Origin: an uncultured Chitinophagaceae bacterium
GTDB taxonomy: Bacteria; Bacteroidota; Bacteroidia; Chitinophagales; Chitinophagaceae
Direction: 5' to 3'
Length of the DNA: 10,117 nucleotides
Assembly (NCBI GenBank): GCA_937996595.1
Contig: CALKVC010000145.1
Span: 1-10,117 of the forward strand
In this document: one piece after another, positions 7,211 to 10,117 of the stretch
Numbering within the stretch: the first letter of the stretch is position 1
How the letters are laid out: each line of letters opens with the position of its first letter
The notes under the pieces: generated by a model
The model's database searches: none
Told to the model about the DNA's origin: nothing
The model's input: only the letters and a program-made list of their open reading frames with translations
Translations under genes and position numbers: made by a program

Positions 7211-7229
7211 CCCGCCCGACTGCCAACCT

Positions 7230-7257
7230 GAATAACATAACAAAGTCTTATACAAAA
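7230..7257 (-). other. dif-like XerC/XerD site R1
   Basis: On the minus strand: XerC arm TTTTGTATAAG, centre ACTTTG, XerD arm TTATGTTATTC, followed by AGGTTGGCAG. It is opposite to F1 and F2 and closes module A. Confidence 0.65.
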
Positions 7258-7376
7258 AGACTAATTGCTCTTTCTTTATCTGCTATCGCAGGGGGCACTT
7301 GCTCTGTTGCGATCCATCATGTAAAGATATTATGTCACGGATGGATCGCAACAGAGCAAGTGAAGGAAATTAGTCT

Positions 7377-7404
7377 TTCAGTATAAGATAATATTATGTT
7401 AAAC
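7377..7404 (+). other. dif-like XerC/XerD site F2
   Basis: XerC arm TTCAGTATAAG, centre ATAATA, XerD arm TTATGTTAAAC, followed by AGGCGCAC as in F1 and F3. It opens module B. Confidence 0.65.
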
Positions 7405-7420
7405 AGGCGCACAGAGCGCA

Positions 7421-7442
7421 CTCCATCCATTTCTTTTTTCTT
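7421..7442 (+). repeat. Module B internal inverted repeat, left copy
   Basis: A 22-bp sequence starting CTCCATCCATTTC and ending in a T-rich run matches the reverse complement of 8390-8411 at 20 of 22 positions. It has no similarity to the module A repeat, so each module carries its own pair. Confidence 0.7.
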
Positions 7443-7495
7443 CCCCTTGCCACACTTTAGAACATTTATGAACTTAAGGAATAGTCATTTAAGCG

Positions 7496-7516
7496 GTATA
7501 TTGCGAGAAAATATAC
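7496..7516 (+). promoter_or_regulatory. Hairpin before ORF B
   Basis: GTATATT and AATATAC form a 7-bp stem around GCGAGAA. It ends 3 bases before the ATG at 7520, in the same position as the hairpins before A1 and A2. Confidence 0.45.
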
Positions 7517-7519
7517 TTT

Positions 7520-8161
7520 ATGGTAGGCGTATCAATTTATGTTGACATTTTAAATGAAAATAAGCCGGGAGGTATTACTCTTGACTGGTGTTCTGTTATA
7601 TATAATATTCATGCATTAAATGCAATAAGAAATAGGAAAATTGACGGGAAAATTGAAATTTCTCAAGAAAGCCCGCTTGTGCAAGCAGGAAATTTCGTTT
7701 GTATCAAGCAGTTACTTCCAGCAGGTAAAATGTCACTGATATTTTATGATTTTAAAGAAGACCCAGAATTGCTTGAAGATGCTAAAAAATCTCTTTCAAG
7801 CAGGGATGCTTTTATTTTAGATTCAATAGTTAATTATATAAATGAAAATTACGAATCTGTAAAAAAAGAAATCGTTTTAAAGAAAGGTCGTGCAGTATGT
7901 GAAGACAGCGAAATAGCTATTGATATAACGCACCCTATGATTTTACAACATAAGCAAGTTGTTGAAGCTACAATAAAATCAATAAACGCCCTATTTAAAG
8001 ATATGAAGAGTGATTTAATCAGGGAAGCTGCTGTTATTGAGATTAGACACGACAGAGAAAGCAATAACCCTGAAGCAATGGAGATAGTTGTTTATTGCGA
8101 CGATGAAATTTTAAGATTAAAGGCTTTGGATATGCTTAAGAATCAGCTGTATAAAGGTTAA
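7520..8161 (+). CDS. Unknown 213-residue protein, module B cargo
   Basis: I do not recognise a family. The protein begins MVGVSIYVDILNENKPGG and looks soluble: no signal peptide, no membrane segment, mixed alpha/beta. Residues ~83-122 are helical and charged, with a lysine-rich KKEIVLKKGR; residues ~150-180 form another predicted helix; the end (EIVVYCDDEILRLKALDM) looks like strand then helix. Four cysteines do not form a recognised motif. It is clearly more AT-rich than rsmD-lpxK or the helicase, consistent with acquisition. A hairpin sits just before the start and a good terminator begins 28 bases after the stop, so it is a self-contained single-gene unit. It lies between dif-like sites F2 and R2. 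A defence or addiction role is possible by context only. Confidence 0.75.
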   Translation: MVGVSIYVDILNENKPGGITLDWCSVIYNIHALNAIRNRKIDGKIEISQESPLVQAGNFVCIKQLLPAGKMSLIFYDFKEDPELLEDAKKSLSSRDAFILDSIVNYINENYESVKKEIVLKKGRAVCEDSEIAIDITHPMILQHKQVVEATIKSINALFKDMKSDLIREAAVIEIRHDRESNNPEAMEIVVYCDDEILRLKALDMLKNQLYKG

Positions 8162-8189
8162 AGGCAATTCCCTTACTTCAACAATATTT

Positions 8190-8220
8190 AGCGATTTCTT
8201 AAAATCGCTTAAGTTTGTTT
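8190..8220 (+). terminator. Rho-independent terminator of ORF B
   Basis: AGCGATTT-CTTA-AAATCGCT (8190-8209) is a perfect 8-bp stem with a 4-base loop, followed by TAAGTTTGTTTTT. It lies 28 bases after the stop codon. Confidence 0.75.
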
Positions 8221-8312
8221 TTATTACGCAGTCGGATAATGAGTCTGATTTTACAGATAAGTTAATCATAAAGTATTAATTTTACTTGTCCGGTAAAATC
8301 ATTTTATGATTT
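8221..8312. other. 92-base stretch between two terminators, no ORF
   Basis: There is no coding sequence beyond an 8-codon ORF. Being enclosed by two terminators, it could be a short RNA, but no promoter was recognised. Confidence 0.3.
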
Positions 8313-8340
8313 AGGGTAGTTGGCACTACCCTTTTTCTTT
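8313..8340 (+). terminator. Second rho-independent terminator in module B
   Basis: AGGGTAGT-TGGC-ACTACCCT (8313-8332) is a perfect 8-bp stem followed by TTTTCTTTT. It is a back-up terminator for ORF B or the end of a separate short transcript. Confidence 0.75.
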
Positions 8341-8389
8341 TGATAAAACTACGTTTTATTTTAATACAAAATACATGCTCCGCAGCTTC

Positions 8390-8411
8390 AAGAAAAAAGA
8401 AATACATGGAG
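8390..8411 (-). repeat. Module B internal inverted repeat, right copy
   Basis: Inverted partner of 7421-7442 (20 of 22). It is followed by a small hairpin TACAGC / GCTGTA (8412-8429) and the constant-loop hairpin. Confidence 0.7.
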
Positions 8412-8442
8412 TACAGCCGCTATGCTGTATGCTCACCCACGA

Positions 8443-8473
8443 GGCAAGTTGTGGGAAAAACTTACAACTTGCC
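8443..8473. repeat. Constant-loop hairpin of module B
   Basis: GGCAAGTTGT and ACAACTTGCC form a perfect 10-bp stem around GGGAAAAACTT. It is equivalent to 7178-7210: the loop motif GGAAAA(A)CTT and adjacent ACA are kept, while the stem bases are changed on both sides. Confidence 0.75.
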
Positions 8474-8492
8474 GCCACCCGTCGGCTAACCT

Positions 8493-8520
8493 GAATAACA
8501 TAATATAGCCTTATAGGTGA
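8493..8520 (-). other. dif-like XerC/XerD site R2
   Basis: On the minus strand: XerC arm TCACCTATAAG, centre GCTATA, XerD arm TTATGTTATTC, followed by AGGTTAGCCG. The XerD arm is identical to that of R1. It closes module B. Confidence 0.65.
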
Positions 8521-8542
8521 ACCGTTAGTGTTCTTTATATTA

Positions 8543-8732
8543 TTGAATTAAGAAATATTTGCCCAGCTTTAAATAAAGCCATAAATTAGAATGTTGAACA
8601 ACAAGGGCAGCAACAAAGCCGGGCTCCTTCGGGAGTAGGTGCACTATAACCACTTTGGCGGTCGTTTCCAACTCGACCGTGCTGCCCTTTTAAATCCCTG
8701 AGCAGCTCCAAAACAAATATTTCTTAATTCAA
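8543..8732. repeat. Insertion with perfect 19-bp inverted ends inside spacer 2
   Basis: TTGAATTAAGAAATATTTG (8543-8561) is repeated exactly in inverted orientation at 8714-8732. Spacer 1 has nothing equivalent between its TTCTTTAT segment and its TTGCGAT hairpin, so this 190-bp block looks inserted, like a MITE, or is the outer stem of the RNA inside. No obvious target duplication was seen. Confidence 0.65.
8603..8689. ncRNA. Candidate compact structured RNA (strand uncertain)
   Basis: Nested pairing: outer 10-bp stem AAGGGCAGCA / TGCTGCCCTT (8603-8612 / 8680-8689); inner stem CAAAG / CTTTG (8614-8618 / 8653-8657), which encloses CTCC-TTCG-GGAG, a UUCG tetraloop (8624-8635), and a small GGT/ACC hairpin; and a second arm CGGTCG / CGACCG (8659-8664 / 8674-8679) stacked against the outer stem. 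A run of T follows on the plus strand, so plus is the likelier sense. No known RNA family was recognised and there is no ORF of note. It is much more GC-rich than its surroundings. Confidence 0.45.
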
Positions 8733-8736
8733 AGAG

Positions 8737-8804
8737 CATTCGCTTGTTGCGATTTTGTGCCTACACTACGTTTATGTCACGGCAAAAATCGCAACAAGCG
8801 AATG
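8737..8804. repeat. Spacer 2 inner hairpin with TTATGTCACGG loop
   Basis: A perfect 20-bp stem (8737-8756 / 8785-8804), extended by TGCC/GGCA past one bulged base, with a loop containing TTATGTCACGG (8772-8782). The same 11 bases occupy the loop edge of the spacer 1 hairpin (7330-7340); both stems also share TGTTGCGAT, while their outer parts differ. Confidence 0.7.
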
Positions 8805-8817
8805 TTTGAACTAACGG

Positions 8818-8845
8818 TTACCGATAAGGTAATTTTATGTTAAAC
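8818..8845 (+). other. dif-like XerC/XerD site F3
   Basis: XerC arm TTACCGATAAG, centre GTAATT, XerD arm TTATGTTAAAC, followed by AGGCGCAC. It pairs with either R2 (8493, across spacer 2) or R3 (8877, across 31 bases). Confidence 0.65.
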
Positions 8846-8876
8846 AGGCGCACTGGCAAACACACCCACCTAACCT

Positions 8877-8904
8877 GAAAAACATAATATAGCCTTATCG
8901 GTGA
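8877..8904 (-). other. dif-like XerC/XerD site R3 (right end of array)
   Basis: On the minus strand: XerC arm TCACCGATAAG, centre GCTATA (same as R2), XerD arm TTATGTTTTTC, followed by AGGTTAGGTG. Only 31 bases separate it from F3, so module C has no cargo. No seventh site was found to its right. Confidence 0.6.
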
Positions 8905-8970
8905 AACATTCGTAATCTGTCTTTGGTACGCTAAGGCGCCAAAAAGTTTCATATAAATAACTGAATAAAA

Positions 8971-8992
8971 AAAGCGGCAATGAAGCCGCTTT
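8971..8992 (-). terminator. Terminator of the 37-residue membrane protein gene
   Basis: AAAGCGGC / GCCGCTTT is an 8-bp stem with a 6-base loop. On the minus strand it is followed by TTTTTTTATT, 23 bases after the TGA of the small minus-strand gene. Confidence 0.75.
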
Positions 8993-9015
8993 ATCATGAA
9001 GTTAAACAATCAGTT

Positions 9016-9129
9016 TCAGGAACCGGTTGTGCTGCCCGTCCTTTTATGCGTTTTTTCATAACGGTACATTTGGAAAAGCGCAAAGGATATGCTGGCCAGG
9101 CACAGGAATAGAAATACGGCTTTTGGCAT
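9016..9129 (-). CDS. 37-residue single-helix membrane protein, unknown function
   Basis: The minus strand from ATG at 9129 to TGA at 9016 encodes 37 residues: MPKAVF, then a hydrophobic segment (LFLCLASISFALFQM, residues ~6-21), then a charged tail (YRYEKTHKRTGSTTGS). One transmembrane helix with a basic cytoplasmic-type tail is expected. A strong terminator follows 23 bases after the stop, which supports a real transcript. It lies 112 bases outside the last dif-like site, so it is probably resident rather than cargo. No family recognised. Confidence 0.5.
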   Translation of the reverse strand: MPKAVFLFLCLASISFALFQMYRYEKTHKRTGSTTGS

Positions 9130-9370
9130 TTTTGATAGGTTTTGCGTGATTAATGAGGGTTAACCAGCCCATAACGTATAATTAATATTTTTAGTATGCT
9201 AAAATAAAAAACAAATAGTAAGGGCAATTTATTGGCTGATAGCGGAAACCCTAAAGTTTGATAATACATATTTCCACACCAAATTATATAACTGGATGAA
9301 AATCATAGGTTGAAATCCATTTTATCCCTATTTTGCGATTACCATAAATGAAACAAATAAAACGGTAACC
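9130..9370. other. Intergenic region between two divergent small genes
   Basis: AT-rich, with no ORF. It should hold promoters for both flanking genes. TATAATTAATATT at 9177-9189 repeats 13 bases of site F1, but the expected XerD arm is absent. Confidence 0.4.
9310..9335 (+). promoter_or_regulatory. Possible promoter of the 73-residue gene
   Basis: TTG at 9310 and CTATTTTG ending at 9335 approximate the Bacteroidota -33 TTG and -7 TAnnTTTG boxes, though the -7 box is one base short. The start codon follows 36 bases later. Confidence 0.3.
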
Positions 9371-9592
9371 ATGTCACATTCATTGCAGATTGGCCAACGG
9401 GTATTTTTAAATATCAGGGAACTGGAAAACAGCGATACGCCGGTTCAGTTCACCATTACCGGCTTTACCAAGTATGACCAGTATGATATTAACAGCAACC
9501 AGCTGGTAAACATCCTCCATGTTGATAATAATCTGAAGTTCACCACGCTGTCGGTCTATTTCTCTTTGCTGAGCCCCGCAGAACCTGAATAA
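9371..9592 (+). CDS. Conserved-looking hypothetical protein, 73 residues
   Basis: A small soluble protein, MSHSLQIGQRVFLNIRELEN at the start, with likely beta strands (VQFTITGFTKY, LVNILHVDNN, LKFTTLSVYFSL). The pattern suggests a small beta-barrel or SH3-like fold, but I do not recognise a family. Base composition and codons resemble the resident genes, not the array cargo. It has a plausible promoter and a strong terminator 58 bases downstream, so it is probably a monocistronic resident gene. The start is the only ATG near the N-terminus, after AAACGGTAACC. Confidence 0.7.
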   Translation: MSHSLQIGQRVFLNIRELENSDTPVQFTITGFTKYDQYDINSNQLVNILHVDNNLKFTTLSVYFSLLSPAEPE

Positions 9593-9650
9593 GGATTCAC
9601 TGATATTAAATTCCGGAAAATATCCGCTACAAATTTTATGGCTGAAAATT

Positions 9651-9681
9651 AAAATGACCACTCCTACTGAGTGGCCATTTT
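9651..9681. terminator. Bidirectional terminator
   Basis: AAAATG-A-CCACTC, loop CTACT, GAGTGG-C-CATTTT: two 6-bp helices with one mismatch. A T-run follows on both strands, so it serves the + gene at 9371 and the minus-strand genes to its right. Confidence 0.8.
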
Positions 9682-9731
9682 TAATTCATAAGCTAGTCTA
9701 CCCTTTCCTTATAATGATATAACAGAAATCA

Positions 9732-9842
9732 TCATTCGTTATCCGTTGCCGGTGTTGCGGCATCATCAGCTTCATTTCCATCCAGTTCTTCATCTTTTTC
9801 ATCAAGCTGTTTCGCAAAGTCTAGATTATTCTCAAAGCTCAT
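9732..9842 (-). pseudogene. 36-codon ORF resembling the N-terminus of kynureninase (possible remnant)
   Basis: From ATG at 9842 the minus strand reads MSFENNLDFAKQLDEKD, followed by a short acidic tail (DGNEADDAATPATDNE) and a stop at 9732. The first ~17 residues resemble, from memory, the start of Bacteroidota kynureninases (xxENxxxFAxxLDxxD). The rest does not, and no continuation of KynU is found in other frames before the terminator at 9651. Upstream on the same strand is a RidA-family gene, a type found beside tryptophan/kynurenine catabolism genes, which lends some weight. It may be a truncated kynU, or an unrelated small acidic protein. Confidence in kynU origin is low; the ORF itself is open and starts cleanly. 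Confidence 0.35.
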
Positions 9843-9852
9843 GTTATTGTTG

Positions 9853-9937
9853 TTTGGAGTTGGGTGTTTGGAGTTATTTTGTTGTATTGTTGTTTATGCT
9901 TAAAGTAACTGCAAAACAAACAACACCCAACTTCAAA
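9853..9937. repeat. Imperfect inverted repeat between two minus-strand genes
   Basis: TTTGGAGTTGGGTGTT (9853-9868) pairs with AACACCCAACTTCAAA (9922-9937) with one G-T wobble, around a 53-base loop. The region is low-complexity (TTG/CAA-rich). It lies just after the RidA stop and may act as a terminator-like or dispersed repeat. Confidence 0.55.
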
Positions 9938-9951
9938 CATCAAACAATTTA

Positions 9952-10117
9952 TTATTCAATCGTTGCAATTACTTTTAATTCAATAGCTATTGGCGTTGGT
10001 AAACTTTTCACTTCTACAGTTGTTCTGCATGCCTGTACATCAGAAAAATATTCTGCGTAAATTTTATTATAGACAGGAAAGTCATTTTTCATGTTGGTCA
10101 AAAAAACCGTTACATCA
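9952..10117 (-). CDS. RidA/YjgF/YER057c/UK114 family protein, C-terminal part
   Basis: RidA proteins are small trimeric cytosolic enzymes that hydrolyse reactive enamine/imine intermediates from PLP enzymes to ketoacids and ammonia. The 54 visible residues cover the C-terminal half: VTVFLTNMKNDFPVYNKIYA, then EYFSDVQACRTTVEV, with the conserved Arg that binds the substrate carboxylate in the CRTTVEV segment, and the final IAIELKVIATIE strand with the conserved Glu. The N-terminal ~70 residues lie beyond the window. It points toward the possible kynureninase remnant, suggesting a deaminase role near tryptophan catabolism, but that is inference. The family is confident; the subgroup (RidA versus Rid2-7) cannot be told. 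Confidence 0.88.
   Translation of the reverse strand, partial: DVTVFLTNMKNDFPVYNKIYAEYFSDVQACRTTVEVKSLPTPIAIELKVIATIE

Larger units (their letters stand above)
7230..7404. repeat. Spacer 1: nested palindrome joining sites R1 and F2
   Basis: The two facing sites and the bases beyond them are complementary in segments: TAACATAA/TTATGTTA, CTTATAC/GTATAAG and AAAGACTAA/TTAGTCTTT. Unpaired stretches fall at the 6-bp centres and at AA/AA in the XerD arms. Inside is a small hairpin CTGC-TATC-GCAG (7280-7291), then a perfect 23-bp stem 7296-7318 / 7340-7362 with a 21-base loop containing TTATGTCACGG (7330-7340). Folded as a single strand the whole forms one long rod with a recombination-site-like helix at its base. 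Confidence 0.7.
6468..8904. mobile_element. Array of dif-like (XerC/XerD) sites in alternating orientation enclosing cargo modules
   Basis: Six 28-bp sites of the form XerC arm, 6-bp centre, XerD arm lie at 6468, 7377 and 8818 (plus) and 7230, 8493 and 8877 (minus). The orientation alternates strictly. XerD sides face cargo: module A 6496-7229 (two small ORFs), module B 7405-8492 (one ORF and terminators), module C 8846-8876 (31 bases, empty). XerC sides face spacers 7258-7376 and 8521-8817, which are long palindromes. No integrase, transposase, Rep or phage gene is present, so mobility would rely on the host's XerC/XerD. The cargo is visibly more AT-rich than the flanking chromosome. The layout parallels plasmid pdif modules and IMEX elements; the identification rests on pattern reading alone. 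Confidence 0.65.

Noticed and set aside
7123..7386. 87-codon open frame across spacer 1
   Set aside because: It runs through both arms of the hairpins and site R1; the translation mirrors the palindrome and looks non-protein.
6468..8904. Integron attC array (GTTAAAC fits the R' core GTTRRRY)
   Set aside because: No upstream partner fits RYYYAAC in the required place (GAATAAC has AA at the pyrimidine positions), and all six sites fit the XerC-6bp-XerD plan much better. No integron integrase is seen.
7230..8904. CRISPR array or retron
   Set aside because: Repeats are few, alternately oriented and unevenly spaced, with no Cas or reverse transcriptase gene.
8818..9009. 63-codon minus-strand frame at the right end of the array
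   Set aside because: It overlaps F3, R3 and a terminator, with no protein-like pattern.
9746..10060. 104-codon plus frame
   Set aside because: It lies opposite the RidA gene and the low-complexity inverted repeat; RidA is the convincing reading.

Overview
The window looks like chromosome of a Bacteroidota, probably a Chitinophagaceae-like member. The reasons are an rsmD-fau-lpxK run, a 950-residue outer-membrane beta-barrel protein of the SusC/TonB-related type with an N-terminal carboxypeptidase-regulatory domain, a DbpA-type helicase with DEFD in place of DEAD, weak Shine-Dalgarno signals, and a TAnnTTTG-type -7 box. All family names come from reading motifs by eye; no database was searched.

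Layout. Bases 1 to about 148 do not belong with the rest: the minus strand encodes a fragment of a large beta-propeller/cytochrome-type protein known mainly from Planctomycetota/Verrucomicrobiota. It joins abruptly to the C-terminal two thirds of rsmD, so a chimeric join (assembly or real) is likely. Then come rsmD (5' truncated), fau and lpxK, closely packed on + (rRNA methylation, folate salvage, lipid A 4'-phosphorylation), followed by the outer-membrane beta-barrel protein. A DbpA-like DEAD-box helicase converges on it from the minus strand.

Bases 6468-8904 are the remarkable part. Six 28-bp dif-like sites (XerC arm, 6-bp centre, XerD arm) occur in strictly alternating orientation at 6468, 7230, 7377, 8493, 8818 and 8877. 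They divide the region into two cargo modules (A: two small unknown ORFs; B: one 213-codon unknown ORF with terminators), one nearly empty module C, and two 'spacers' that are long nested palindromes. Each cargo module has its own internal inverted repeat, a 10-bp hairpin with a constant loop but module-specific stem, and hairpins directly before its start codons. Each spacer has a 20-23 bp perfect hairpin with a shared TTATGTCACGG in the loop. One spacer also carries a 190-bp insertion with perfect 19-bp inverted ends that encloses a compact foldable RNA. The closest known parallels are Acinetobacter pdif modules and the folded single-stranded attP of CTX-type phages (IMEX elements). I read this as a chromosomal Xer-dependent cassette array. 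It carries no recombinase of its own, so it would depend on host XerC/XerD.

Right flank (8905-10117): a minus-strand terminator and a 37-residue one-helix membrane protein, a 73-residue unknown + gene with a bidirectional terminator, a 36-codon minus ORF whose start resembles the N-terminus of kynureninase, an imperfect inverted repeat, and the C-terminal 54 residues of a RidA-family deaminase running off the window.
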